Assembly (NCBI GenBank): GCA_902494815.1
Contig: CABUVB010000029.1
Span: 1 to 14,064 of the forward strand
DNA: 14,064 nt
Direction: 5' to 3'
From: an uncultured Collinsella sp.
GTDB taxonomy: Bacteria; Actinomycetota; Coriobacteriia; Coriobacteriales; Coriobacteriaceae
Below the pieces are notes generated by a model. That model had not been told where the DNA came from, ran no database searches, and was given only the letters and a program-made list of their open reading frames with translations. Shown piece by piece: positions 1 through 6,964 of this stretch. Each line of letters opens with the position of its first letter. Position 1 is the first letter of the stretch. Both the position numbers and the translations under genes were made by a program.

Positions 1-1434
1 CACGCCCAGCGAGCGGCGCAGATCGGCCTTGCGGATCTTGTTGACGTTGATGCCGTCGTAGCGAATCTTGCCGTCGGCGATGTCATAGAAGCGGTTGATG
101 AGGTTGGTGATGGTCGTCTTACCGGCACCGGTGGCGCCGACAAACGCGACCTTCTGGCCCGGCTTGGCAAACACGGACACGCCGTGCAGCACCTCGTGGT
201 CGGGCGTGTAGCCAAAGTCGACGTTGTCCATGACCAGGTCGCCGCGCAGCGGCACGTACTCGATCTCGCCGGTTGCGCGGTGCGGATGTTTCCATGCCCA
301 CATGCCGGTATGGTGGTCGGCCTCCTCGAGCTGCCAGGTATCGGGGTTCACCTGCGCGTTGACGAGCGTCACGTAGCCTTCGTCGGCTTCGGGCTTCTCG
401 TCGATGAGCTCAAAGATGCGGTCGGCGCCGGCGAGGCCCATGACCACGGCGTTGATCTGCTGCGAGATCTGGCCGATCTGTCCGCAGAACTGCTTGGTCA
501 TGTTGAGGAACGGCACCACGACGGCGATGGACAGTGCCATGCCCGAGATGCTCAGGTTGGGCACGCCCAGCGCCAGGAAAATGCCGCCTGCCAGTGCGAC
601 CAGCACGTAGAGCAGGTTGCCCAGGTTCATAAGGATGGGCATGAGGATGTTGGCGTACATGTTGGCCTTCTGCGAGACCTCGAAGAGCTTTTCGTTGTGC
701 TCGTCAAAATCGGCCTCGGTGGCAGACTCGTGGCAGAATGCCTTGACGACCTTCTGGCCGTTCATGACTTCCTCGATATGGCCCTCGACAACGCCGAGCT
801 CGGTCTGCTGCGCAATAAAGAAGCGCGCGGAGTTGGAGCCGAGCAGCTTGGTCATAAAGGTCATAAAGGCGACGCCTGCCACAATGACCAGGCACATCCA
901 AACGCTGTAGTACAGCATGATAAAGAACACCGTGACGATGACGATGGTCGTCATGAGCAGGTTGGGCAGCGACTGGCTGATCATCTGGCGCAGCGTGTCG
1001 ATGTCGTTGGTGTAGTGGCTCATGATGTCGCCGCGCTGGTGTGTGTCGAAGTAGCGGATCGGCAAGTCCTGCATGCGGTTGAACATCTTCTCGCGCAGCT
1101 TCTCGAGCGAGCCCTGCGTGACGATGGCCATGGCGCGGTTCCAGAACAGCGAGGACAGGATGCCGATGCCGTAGATGCAGGCGAGGGTGGTCACGAGCTG
1201 TGCGATCTTGGGCTGTGCAGCTTCCCAATCGCCCGACTGCCACGATTCGCTAATAATCTGCAGGGCGCTCTGAAGGAAGGTCGCGCCGATGGAGTTGATG
1301 ATGGCGCAGAGCACCACGCCGACGACGACGAGGGGCAAAAGCACGGGGTAGAAGCCAAAGAGCGTCTTGATGAGGCGCGACATGGTGCCACCCTTGCGGT
1401 TGAGCGCGCGCTCGGCGGTCGTTGCCTTACTCAT
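1..1434 (-). CDS. ABC exporter half-transporter (membrane domain plus start of ATPase domain), 3' end cut by window edge
   Basis: A membrane-embedded ATP-driven exporter subunit, most likely for drugs, lipids or peptides. The reading frame is open from the ATG at 1434 to base 1 (478 codons seen; the family usually has about 580-650). Residues about 18-330 form the six-helix exporter domain, with typical stretches such as RYFDTHQRGDIMSHYTNDID. An inserted linker (about 350-385) precedes the ATPase domain, whose Walker A GATGAGKTT is canonical (G433, K439). The Q-loop, signature and Walker B lie outside the window. The start is supported by AAGGAGG 8 nt upstream and by an 8-nt overlap (ATGAGTAA) with the stop of the preceding ABC gene, which implies translational coupling. 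It is probably the catalytically complete half of a heterodimer with the upstream gene; this is inferred because its catalytic Glu cannot be seen. The substrate is unknown. Confidence 0.93.
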   Translation of the reverse strand, partial: MSKATTAERALNRKGGTMSRLIKTLFGFYPVLLPLVVVGVVLCAIINSIGATFLQSALQIISESWQSGDWEAAQPKIAQLVTTLACIYGIGILSSLFWNRAMAIVTQGSLEKLREKMFNRMQDLPIRYFDTHQRGDIMSHYTNDIDTLRQMISQSLPNLLMTTIVIVTVFFIMLYYSVWMCLVIVAGVAFMTFMTKLLGSNSARFFIAQQTELGVVEGHIEEVMNGQKVVKAFCHESATEADFDEHNEKLFEVSQKANMYANILMPILMNLGNLLYVLVALAGGIFLALGVPNLSISGMALSIAVVVPFLNMTKQFCGQIGQISQQINAVVMGLAGADRIFELIDEKPEADEGYVTLVNAQVNPDTWQLEEADHHTGMWAWKHPHRATGEIEYVPLRGDLVMDNVDFGYTPDHEVLHGVSVFAKPGQKVAFVGATGAGKTTITNLINRFYDIADGKIRYDGINVNKIRKADLRRSLGV

Positions 1435-3241
1435 GTGCCTCGCCTCCTTCCTGGGTCTGAGCTTGTGTTGCGGATGCCTCGGTGTCGGCTTCGACGGCCT
1501 CTTCGCCCTCGGCAGACATCTTGTTCTGCGAGGTAAAGGTCTCGCGGTAGATCTCGCTCGTCTTGAGCAGCTCATCGTGGTTGCCGATCTGCGCGATGCG
1601 GCCGCCCTCCATGACGATGATGCGGTCTGCGTCCTGCACGGAGCTGATGCGCTGGGCGATGATGAGCTTGGTCGTGTTGGGCAGATAGCTTGCCAACCCT
1701 GCGCGAATCTTGGCGTCGGTCTTGGTGTCGACGGCGCTGGTGGAGTCGTCCAGGATCAAGATCTTGGGGCGACGCAGCAGGGCACGCGCAATGCACAGGC
1801 GCTGCTTCTGACCGCCGGAAACATTGGAGCCGCCCTGTTCGATCCAGGTGTCATAGCCCTTGGGGAAGCCGTCGACAAACTCGTCGGCGCAGGCCAGGTG
1901 CGCGGCCTCGCGGACTTCCTCGTCGGTGGCGTTCGGGTCGCCCCAGCGCAGGTTCTCGGCAATGGTGCCGCTAAACAGCACGTTTTTCTGTAGCACCATG
2001 GCCACTTGGTGGCGCAGCGCGTCCAGGTCGTAGTCGCGTACGTCCATGCCGCCCACGCGCACGGTGCCTTCGGTGGCGTCGTACAGACGGGCGATGAGGT
2101 TTACAAGCGTGGACTTGGCCGAGCCGGTACCGCCGATGATGCCGATGGTCTCGCCGCTCTTAATGTGCAGGTCGATATCGTCGAGCGCCTGGCGCTTCGC
2201 ATGCGCGGAATACTTAAAGCTCACGTGGTCAAAGTCGATGGAACCGTCGGCAACCTCGAGCACGGGCTCGGCGGGATCGGCGATCGTGGGCTCGGCGGCC
2301 AGCACCTCGGTAATGCGGTGCGCCGATTCGTCGGCCATGGTCACCATGACAAAGATCATCGACAGCTGCATCAGGCTCATAAGGATCTGGAAGCCATAGG
2401 TAAAGATCGAGGAGAGCTGGCCCACGTCGAACAGCGTGCCCTGGCTCGTGATAATGAGCTTGGAGCCCAGGTAGATGATGACGACAAACGCGCCGTTGAC
2501 GCAGATGTTCATCATGGGGTTGTTAAAGGCCAGCAGCTTCTCGGCGCGGGTGAAGTCCATCTGGACGTCGCGCGCAGCGGTCGCGAACTTCTCCTTCTCA
2601 AAGTCTTCGCGCACATAGCTCTTGACCACGCGCATGCCGGTGACGTTTTCCTCGACGGACTCGTTAAGGGCGTCGTACTTGTGGAATACGCGCGAGAAGA
2701 TGGGGCGCACCTTAAAGATGATAAAGAACAGCCCAAAGCCCAGCAGCGGAATGATGACCAGGTAGACCATGGCAACGCTGCCGCCCATGATAAACGCCAT
2801 GGTAAAGGCGAAGATCAATACCAGCGGTGCGCGCACGGCGATACGGATGATCATCATAAAGGCCTGCTGAACGTTGTTGATGTCGGTGGTCAGGCGCGTG
2901 ACGAGCGAGGAGCTCGAGAACTCATCGATGTTGGCAAAGCTGAACGTCTGGATCTTGTAGAACAGGTCGTGACGCAGGTTCTTGGCGAAGCCGCAGCTCG
3001 CATGGCTGCAGGTGACGCCGGCAGCGGCGCCAAAAGCAAGCGACGTAAGCGCGATGAGCACCAAAAAGCCCGCGGTGGGAAGCATCTCGGCTACGGTGGC
3101 ACCGTCTTTGATGGCGTCGATCAGGTTGGCGGTGATAAATGGAATCAGCATCTCGCAGAGCACCTCGCCAAGCACGAGCAATGGCGTGGCAACAGCGACT
3201 TTCATATAGTCGCGGATGCTGCCCATGAGGGTTTTAATCAT
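1427..3241 (-). CDS. ABC exporter half-transporter with degenerate ATPase site
   Basis: Complete 604-residue exporter subunit: six-helix membrane domain (about 15-310) and ATPase domain (about 335-570), then an acidic Ala/Glu/Gln-rich tail (577-604). ATPase motifs are Walker A GGTGSAKST (370-378, K376) with Ala375 where Gly is usual, Q-loop Q418, signature VSGGQ (474-478), and Walker B ILILDD (494-499) with Asp499 in place of the catalytic Glu. The switch-loop position is Gln530 (IIAQRISSV) instead of His. These changes match the degenerate-site subunit of heterodimeric exporters such as the TM287/288 and BmrCD types, so it should pair with the downstream gene. The start ATG overlaps the MarR stop by 8 nt (ATGATTAA) and has GGGAGGA just upstream. 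Function as a drug or metabolite exporter is inferred; substrate unknown. Confidence 0.95.
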   Translation of the reverse strand: MIKTLMGSIRDYMKVAVATPLLVLGEVLCEMLIPFITANLIDAIKDGATVAEMLPTAGFLVLIALTSLAFGAAAGVTCSHASCGFAKNLRHDLFYKIQTFSFANIDEFSSSSLVTRLTTDINNVQQAFMMIIRIAVRAPLVLIFAFTMAFIMGGSVAMVYLVIIPLLGFGLFFIIFKVRPIFSRVFHKYDALNESVEENVTGMRVVKSYVREDFEKEKFATAARDVQMDFTRAEKLLAFNNPMMNICVNGAFVVIIYLGSKLIITSQGTLFDVGQLSSIFTYGFQILMSLMQLSMIFVMVTMADESAHRITEVLAAEPTIADPAEPVLEVADGSIDFDHVSFKYSAHAKRQALDDIDLHIKSGETIGIIGGTGSAKSTLVNLIARLYDATEGTVRVGGMDVRDYDLDALRHQVAMVLQKNVLFSGTIAENLRWGDPNATDEEVREAAHLACADEFVDGFPKGYDTWIEQGGSNVSGGQKQRLCIARALLRRPKILILDDSTSAVDTKTDAKIRAGLASYLPNTTKLIIAQRISSVQDADRIIVMEGGRIAQIGNHDELLKTSEIYRETFTSQNKMSAEGEEAVEADTEASATQAQTQEGGEAHE

Positions 3242-3740
3242 CCAGTTCCTCCCAGGTTACACGGATTTTCTCGAGCATTTCGGCGAGCTGCTCGCGCTCG
3301 TCGTGAGTGAGGGCACTAAAGGCCCGTTCTCTAAAGCGGATGCGGGCCGCCTGGTCGATGCGGGCGTTTTCCCGGCCGGTTTCGGTCAGGCGAATGGTGA
3401 GTTGCCGTCGATCCTTGGGGTTACGGCTGCGCTCGATGAGGCCGTTGACCTCGAGCTTGGACAGGATCTCGGAAAGCGACCCCGGCTTGAGGTCAAAGTG
3501 CATGCCGAGTTCCTGCTGAGACATCTCGCCGCCGGGCTGCTTGGCCAGCAGGCAGATGATGGGCGCCTTGCCGGACACGCCTCCGCCATGAAAATGCATG
3601 TAATGGCCGCAAAAACCCAGGCCGCTCAGGATGCGCTTGGCGAGTTTGTCTTCCGAGCTAACCGCTTCGGGTACATCCGCCGGCTGTGACGGGTCGCCGC
3701 CGGGCTCGTGCGAACAAAGGTTAAGAGGTTCATCGCACAT
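3234..3740 (-). CDS. MarR-family transcriptional regulator
   Basis: A 168-residue winged-helix regulator, slightly longer than typical MarR proteins (about 140-150) because of a poorly conserved N-terminal extension of about 30 residues (Cys2, Cys9, Pro/Gly-rich). The helix-turn-helix spans about 73-97 (MSQQELGMHFDLKPGSLSEI), followed by the wing with the diagnostic D110-R111-R112 and LTxTG. C-terminal helices 123-165 would form the dimer interface. A Cys/His/Gly-rich patch (residues 44-54, CGHYMHFHGGG) could hold a ligand or metal; this is speculation. It is the first gene of the operon with two ABC exporter genes and probably represses that operon, released by a transported compound. GGAG lies 12 nt before the ATG, a rather long spacing. 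No alternative start is obvious. Confidence 0.92.
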   Translation of the reverse strand: MCDEPLNLCSHEPGGDPSQPADVPEAVSSEDKLAKRILSGLGFCGHYMHFHGGGVSGKAPIICLLAKQPGGEMSQQELGMHFDLKPGSLSEILSKLEVNGLIERSRNPKDRRQLTIRLTETGRENARIDQAARIRFRERAFSALTHDEREQLAEMLEKIRVTWEELDD

Positions 3741-3761
3741 GAATTAGTGTTGCTCCTTTCT

Positions 3762-3797
3762 TTAGTTAGGTAGTGGAATTGTTTTGTGCCTAACCAA
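3762..3797. promoter_or_regulatory. Candidate MarR operator (imperfect inverted repeat)
   Basis: TTAGTTAGG (3762-3770) and CCTAACCAA (3789-3797) are inverted repeats matching at 8 of 9 positions, with 18 nt between them. The right arm touches the -10 element and the predicted start of transcription, where a repressor would block RNA polymerase. The gap is wider than in many MarR sites, so the two arms may each belong to a separate half-conserved site. Assignment to the adjacent MarR protein rests on position alone. Confidence 0.4.
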
Positions 3798-3824
3798 TCT
3801 AGGAGCATGAGAAATGAATGTCAA
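3796..3824 (-). promoter_or_regulatory. Sigma70-type promoter of the MarR-ABC-ABC operon
   Basis: On the minus strand TTGACA (3824-3819, perfect -35) is followed after exactly 17 nt by TAGATT (3801-3796, 4 of 6 matches to TATAAT). Transcription would begin near 3789, giving a leader of about 50 nt before the MarR ATG at 3740. No competing promoter of this quality was seen in the interval. Confidence 0.7.
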
Positions 3825-3840
3825 GGTACCAAACTAGTGG

Positions 3841-3866
3841 TTACGCGGTTTTACCAAACCGCGTAA
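3841..3866. repeat. Perfect 11-bp hairpin next to the MarR promoter
   Basis: TTACGCGGTTT (3841-3851), loop TACC, AAACCGCGTAA (3856-3866). It ends 16 nt upstream of the MarR operon -35 box. It could be a regulatory site, a terminator-like structure without a T tract, or the first member of the hairpin series that runs to 4089. There is no convincing coding sequence in 3741-4222. Confidence 0.6.
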
Positions 3867-3880
3867 CGGCTCGACGCTGC

Positions 3881-3979
3881 AAACCCGCCAGAGCGGCAAT
3901 CTGCCTTTCAACTTCGGCGGCATGACCAGAAGGTCAATGCCGCCTTGTTTCAAGGCACCTTGCTCGCTCTGGCGGGTTT
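3881..3979. repeat. Long imperfect inverted repeat (about 47-nt arms)
   Basis: The outer arms AAACCCGCCAGAGCG (3881-3895) and their exact complement (3965-3979) are perfect. Inside, pairing continues with small mismatches through GCCTT/AAGGC to GGCGGCATGACC (3916-3927) opposite GGTCAATGCCGCC (3932-3944) around an AGAA loop. Almost the whole 99 nt folds on itself on either strand. CGCTG occurs just outside each end (3875-3879 and 3981-3985), which could be a remnant target duplication or chance. It may be a miniature inverted-repeat element or a structured RNA. No matching protein or terminator T tract was seen. Confidence 0.6.
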
Positions 3980-3990
3980 TCGCTGACTTC

Positions 3991-4027
3991 GCCAAAACAT
4001 CGGCGTTACCCGACCAGTCGTTTTGGC
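3991..4027. repeat. 8-bp inverted repeat within the hairpin cluster
   Basis: GCCAAAAC (3991-3998) and GTTTTGGC (4020-4027) are perfect complements around a 21-nt interior. It lies between two much stronger hairpins and is reported mainly because the four structures abut one another with gaps of only 6-14 nt. Confidence 0.4.
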
Positions 4028-4033
4028 ACTTAG

Positions 4034-4089
4034 TAGTCGTTGGGGACGTTCTTGTTTGCCTAGTCATTTAAGAACGTCCCTAATGACTA
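4034..4089. repeat. 20-bp inverted repeat built on GGGACGTTCTT
   Basis: The arms 4034-4053 and 4070-4089 pair over 20 positions: 11 perfect (GGGACGTTCTT / AAGAACGTCCC) and, further out, 9 more containing two G-T oppositions. Those two would be G-U wobbles if the plus strand is the RNA. The loop is 16 nt. The form is that of a short interspersed palindrome of the REP type. I suspect it recurs elsewhere in the genome but cannot test that here. Confidence 0.6.
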
Positions 4090-4222
4090 ACTTCCTCCTT
4101 CCCGAAACCTTTCCGCAACAATTTGCCCTTCGTGCCGCTCGACTCCGCTCACAACGTTCCCTGCGCTAAACTTAGTCGAACTATGGCGCTGCTGCGCCGC
4201 GCCCGAAACAAGGGAGACCCTC
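4090..4222 (+). other. Leader region of the B6 kinase gene, nothing strong seen
   Basis: This 133-nt stretch contains no plausible gene. TAAACT (4167-4172) is a possible -10 for the downstream kinase, but no good -35 stands at the right distance. GGGAG (4212-4216) is the ribosome site for the ATG at 4223. An ATG at 4183 starts a different frame and is not a candidate start for the kinase. Confidence 0.35.
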
Positions 4223-5047
4223 ATGAAGAACACTCAGCTGCTGCTGATCAACGATATGTGCGGCTACGGCAAGGTCGCGCTTTCTGCCATGCTGCCGGTG
4301 CTGTCGCACATGGGCTACCGTATCCATAACCTGCCGACGGCGCTCGTTTCCGATACGCTCAACTACCCCAAGTTCTACATCCACGACACCACGGAGTACG
4401 TGCGTCAGAGTCTTGCCATCTGGGAAGAGCTCGGCTTTGAGTTCGACGCCATCTCGACCGGCTTTATCGTGACCGAGGAAGAGACGCGCATCATCTCAGA
4501 CTTTTGCCACCGCCGTGCGCAGAAGGGCACCAAGGTGTTTGTCGACCCCATCATGGGCGACAACGGCAAGCTCTATGCGGGCGTGCCCGAGTCCACGATC
4601 GGTCTCATGAGGCACCTGCTCGAGTGCGCCGACTACGCGGTTCCCAACTACACCGAGGCCTGTTTGCTCACCGACACGCCTATCGTCGAGCAAATTACGC
4701 CCGATGAAGCCCGCGCCCTTGTGGACGCCGTGCGCGAGCTGGGTGCCAAGTCGGTGGTCATTACGAGCGCCGTAGTCAATGGCACGAACGCGGTTATTGG
4801 TTACGACCATGTGGCGGGGGAGTACTTTACGATTCCCTTTGAGCTCATTCCGGTCTATTTCCCGGGCACGGGCGACACGTTCTCGGCGGTGCTCGTCGGC
4901 CGCGTTATGGCAGGCTGGAGTCTGCAGCGCGCGACGTCCGATGCCATGCACGTGGTGGCAGAGCTTATCGAACGCAATGCCGACCAAGAGGACAAATCGG
5001 CCGGCCTTCCCGTCGAGGCCTGCCTGGATGTGGTTGACCATGAGTAG
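4223..5047 (+). CDS. Pyridoxamine/pyridoxal kinase (PfkB/ribokinase superfamily, COG2240 type)
   Basis: Cytoplasmic kinase that phosphorylates B6 vitamers (pyridoxal, pyridoxamine, pyridoxine) with ATP in pyridoxal-phosphate salvage. The 274-residue length fits the family (about 280). Motifs seen: the N-terminal INDMCGYGKVAL segment (9-20) of the substrate pocket, DPIMGDNGKLY (108-118), the PNYTEACLL substrate/nucleotide segment (141-149), and the anion-hole/catalytic FPGTGD (213-218, with D218 the expected base). This set resembles PdxK/PdxY more than ThiD. I give no symbol because PdxK and PdxY cannot be separated by eye. The start has GGGAG 6 nt upstream. Its last 8 nt (ATGAGTAG) overlap the start of the small Cys-rich gene downstream, so the two are probably translated together. 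Confidence 0.9.
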   Translation: MKNTQLLLINDMCGYGKVALSAMLPVLSHMGYRIHNLPTALVSDTLNYPKFYIHDTTEYVRQSLAIWEELGFEFDAISTGFIVTEEETRIISDFCHRRAQKGTKVFVDPIMGDNGKLYAGVPESTIGLMRHLLECADYAVPNYTEACLLTDTPIVEQITPDEARALVDAVRELGAKSVVITSAVVNGTNAVIGYDHVAGEYFTIPFELIPVYFPGTGDTFSAVLVGRVMAGWSLQRATSDAMHVVAELIERNADQEDKSAGLPVEACLDVVDHE

Positions 5048-5369
5048 CGCCGACGAGAGCAGCACCGAGGCAGCGGGCGAGAACAGGCCGCTCGGCGCGC
5101 CGCGGGGCAAGCGGCCGCGTATCCGCGTGAGCTGCGTGGACCAGCTGGGTGCGTGTCGCTGCCACCATGGCCACAAGCCGGGCGACGTTTTTGACTTCGA
5201 CCGAGATCGCGGCAAGATGTGCGCCATGGCCTGCCATGTGGGCTTTCCCTATATCGATATCCTGCGCTATGGCGGAACCGTGCCTGGCAACGAGCCCGGT
5301 ACGGCAAAGTTCTGCTGCCCCGAGGTTGATACGCTGAACGTCTGGCTTGCTGAGATCGTCGACGAGTAG
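5040..5369 (+). CDS. TIGR04076-type small cysteine-rich protein
   Basis: A 109-residue soluble protein with no signal peptide. After a charged, variable N-terminus (1-26) comes the pattern I associate with the TIGR04076 family: IRVSCVDQLGAC, then GHKPGDVFDFD (44-54), MCAMAC (60-65), YIDILRYGGTVP (71-82) and CCPEVDTLNVW (92-102). Cysteines are at 32, 39, 41, 61, 65, 92 and 93, so metal or redox chemistry is possible; the family has no established function that I know of. The ATG at 5040 overlaps the kinase stop by 8 nt. A start further upstream in the same frame is open but would lie inside the kinase gene and adds only antisense-like sequence, so it was not chosen. Confidence 0.8.
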   Translation: MSSADESSTEAAGENRPLGAPRGKRPRIRVSCVDQLGACRCHHGHKPGDVFDFDRDRGKMCAMACHVGFPYIDILRYGGTVPGNEPGTAKFCCPEVDTLNVWLAEIVDE

Positions 5370-5377
5370 TTGAGCGC

Positions 5378-5410
5378 AATGTGACAAAGGGACAGTTCCT
5401 TTGTCACATT
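5378..5410. repeat. GTGACAAAGGGA palindrome, copy A
   Basis: AATGTGACAAAGGGA (5378-5392), loop CAG, TTCCTTTGTCACATT (5396-5410): 14 of 15 pairs, the exception being G opposite T. It begins 8 nt after the stop of the TIGR04076 gene and may terminate or protect that transcript. No T tract follows. Related copies lie at 6930, 10627 and 12108, with a decayed one at 10431. Confidence 0.85.
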
Positions 5411-5450
5411 CGCCGGTGGTGCTCCCTCTATTATGCTTGTGATCTCAAAT

Positions 5451-5534
5451 CTCTGCATTTTATCTGATTTTAAGTTCTAAAAATTCTATATTTCATCGAT
5501 AATCAAGCGTGTAAAACTCTGCATTTCATTTGAT
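5451..5534. repeat. Pair of 18-nt direct repeats in front of ATPase 1
   Basis: CTCTGCATTTTATCTGAT (5451-5468) and CTCTGCATTTCATTTGAT (5517-5534) match at 16 of 18 positions, 66 nt apart start to start, in an A/T-rich region. A weak promoter could lie between them (CTGATT 5464-5469, TATATT 5487-5492). They are good candidates for operator half-sites of ATPase 1; the second ends 21 nt before the ATG and its GAGGAGAG ribosome site. Confidence 0.5.
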
Positions 5535-5555
5535 GACACCGAGGAGAGAGAGCCT

Positions 5556-6917
5556 ATGCTGCGTAGGAAAATAGCGGCAGAGCTGGAGCGTTGGCTGAAG
5601 TCTTCCGAGCAAAAGGCCTTATTCATTACGGGTTCTCGCCAGATTGGCAAAAGCTATTCGATTCGTGCATTTGGCAAAGCCAACCATGCAACCTACATCG
5701 AGCTTAACCTCATGGAAAACCGCCAGGCAAAAGATGCTCTTCTCGAGGCGCGGAATGCCGATGATTTCATCAGCAGGGTGACGCTTCTTTCGGGAAAGTC
5801 GATTGCACCAGGCAAAACGCTCGTGTTTATCGATGAGGTCCAAGAGGCCCCCGACATCATGACGATGGCAAAGTTCCTTGTTGAGGACGGGAGGTGCCGC
5901 TGGGCGTTTTCGGGGTCAATGCTCGGGACTCAGTTCAAGGGCGTCAGGTCCTATCCCGTGGGGTATGTTCACGAGCTTAGGATGTTCCCGCTCGATTTTG
6001 AGGAGTTTTGCTGGGCAATCGGGGTGAGCGAGGGGGCTCGCCAAACGATACGTGACGCGTGTATCAGCGAGAGGCCCATTCCCGATTACATTCATGACGC
6101 GATGATGGCAAACTTCAGGACCTATACCGTTGTCGGCGGAATGCCGGAGGTCGTGCAACGTTTCCTTGACACGCGGGGCGACCTTGCCTCTGTTCGTCAG
6201 CTGCAGTCAGAGCTCAACGAACAGTACCGGCGGGATATCTCCAAGTATGCAAGCGGGCGAGCCCTTCAGGCGCAGAGCATCTACGATCAGCTCCCTATTA
6301 TGCTCGAGGGCGAAAACAAGCGCTTCGTGCTCAATTCCATTGACCCTAAGGCGCACTACGAGAAGTATCAGCGAGATTTTGTATGGCTTGTCGATGCCGG
6401 CGTTGCTCTCAAAGCCGATATCGTAACCGAGCCAAAATCGCTCCTGCTCAAGTCAGCACGACCATCGCAGTTCAAGCTATATCAATCGGATACGGGCATG
6501 TTGATGGCGCGCTACCCCGTTGGAGTCGCCCAAGCGGCGTATCTTGATAGCAAGGAGCCCAATCTGGGCGGCATTTACGAAAACGTGGTGGCCCAGCAGC
6601 TGGCCGCCCAAAATCGCCAGCTTTACTACTATCAGACAAAAAAGCGCGGTGAAGTGGACTTTGTGGTCGATGGACCGGATGGGACGGCTGTTCCGATCGA
6701 GGTTAAATCGGGCTCCTATTACCACGCGCACGCTGCGCTCGGTCATGTGCTTGATACGGCTGAATATGGCGTAAGGCTCGGGATTGTTTTCTCGAGAGGC
6801 AACGTTGAGCGCAACGGAGCGGTTCTCTATTTGCCGCTATATGCGACCTGGGCCCTTTCGGATGTTTTGGGCGACTCTTGCGCCGAGGGGATAAAGCTGG
6901 AGGTCAAGCCGGTCTAG
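5556..6917 (+). CDS. AAA ATPase with C-terminal DUF4143 / PD-(D/E)XK-like domain (ATPase 1)
   Basis: A 453-residue protein with an AAA_14-type ATPase domain: Walker A GSRQIGKS (26-33), Walker B FIDEVQ (91-96, D93/E94), sensor-like FSGS (118-121), and the family landmark GGMP (194-197). A DUF4143 domain follows, with SDTGML (311-316), YENVVAQQL (341-349, E341), GEVDFVVD (365-372, D368) and PIEVKSG (380-386, E382 and K384). The last four are arranged like a PD-(D/E)XK nuclease site, and all are retained. Such ATPases are widespread, often many per genome, with no agreed role; DNA-related, regulatory and defence roles have all been considered. The start has GGAGAGAGAG upstream. The gene is visibly richer in A/T than the exporter and epimerase genes, and it lies between copies A and B of the palindrome, which hints at transfer or mobility. 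Confidence 0.88.
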   Translation: MLRRKIAAELERWLKSSEQKALFITGSRQIGKSYSIRAFGKANHATYIELNLMENRQAKDALLEARNADDFISRVTLLSGKSIAPGKTLVFIDEVQEAPDIMTMAKFLVEDGRCRWAFSGSMLGTQFKGVRSYPVGYVHELRMFPLDFEEFCWAIGVSEGARQTIRDACISERPIPDYIHDAMMANFRTYTVVGGMPEVVQRFLDTRGDLASVRQLQSELNEQYRRDISKYASGRALQAQSIYDQLPIMLEGENKRFVLNSIDPKAHYEKYQRDFVWLVDAGVALKADIVTEPKSLLLKSARPSQFKLYQSDTGMLMARYPVGVAQAAYLDSKEPNLGGIYENVVAQQLAAQNRQLYYYQTKKRGEVDFVVDGPDGTAVPIEVKSGSYYHAHAALGHVLDTAEYGVRLGIVFSRGNVERNGAVLYLPLYATWALSDVLGDSCAEGIKLEVKPV

Positions 6918-6929
6918 GGCTAGTCCCGG

Positions 6930-6960
6930 ATGTGACAAAGGGGCAGTCCCTTTGTCACAT
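6930..6960. repeat. GTGACAAAGGGA palindrome, copy B
   Basis: ATGTGACAAAGGG (6930-6942), loop GCAGT, CCCTTTGTCACAT (6948-6960): 13 perfect pairs. It starts 12 nt after the stop of ATPase 1, so ATPase 1 has a copy on each side (A and B). Confidence 0.85.
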
Positions 6961-6964
6961 TCAT

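Noticed and set aside
184..1536. 450-codon open frame on the plus strand opposite the first ABC gene
   Set aside because: It is rich in His, Val, Asp and Gln, as expected from the reverse of a GC-rich gene. It shows no motif, has no ribosome site, and the minus-strand frame gives a clear exporter.
2006..3310. 434-codon open frame on the plus strand opposite the second ABC gene
   Set aside because: Antisense shadow of a gene with intact Walker and signature motifs; composition is dominated by His/Asp/Val with no domain.
3834..4067. 77-codon minus-strand open frame in the intergenic region
   Set aside because: It runs straight through the hairpins, has no ribosome site and no recognisable sequence. 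The DNA structure explains the region better.
4496..5227. 243-codon minus-strand open frame opposite the B6 kinase
   Set aside because: Shadow frame with no motif; the plus strand encodes a complete kinase with DPIMGDNGKLY and GTGD.
5378..5410. Classical rho-independent terminator at palindrome copy A
   Set aside because: The stem is good but no run of T follows, and the same palindrome also occurs upstream of genes (10627), so a terminator role is not the primary explanation.
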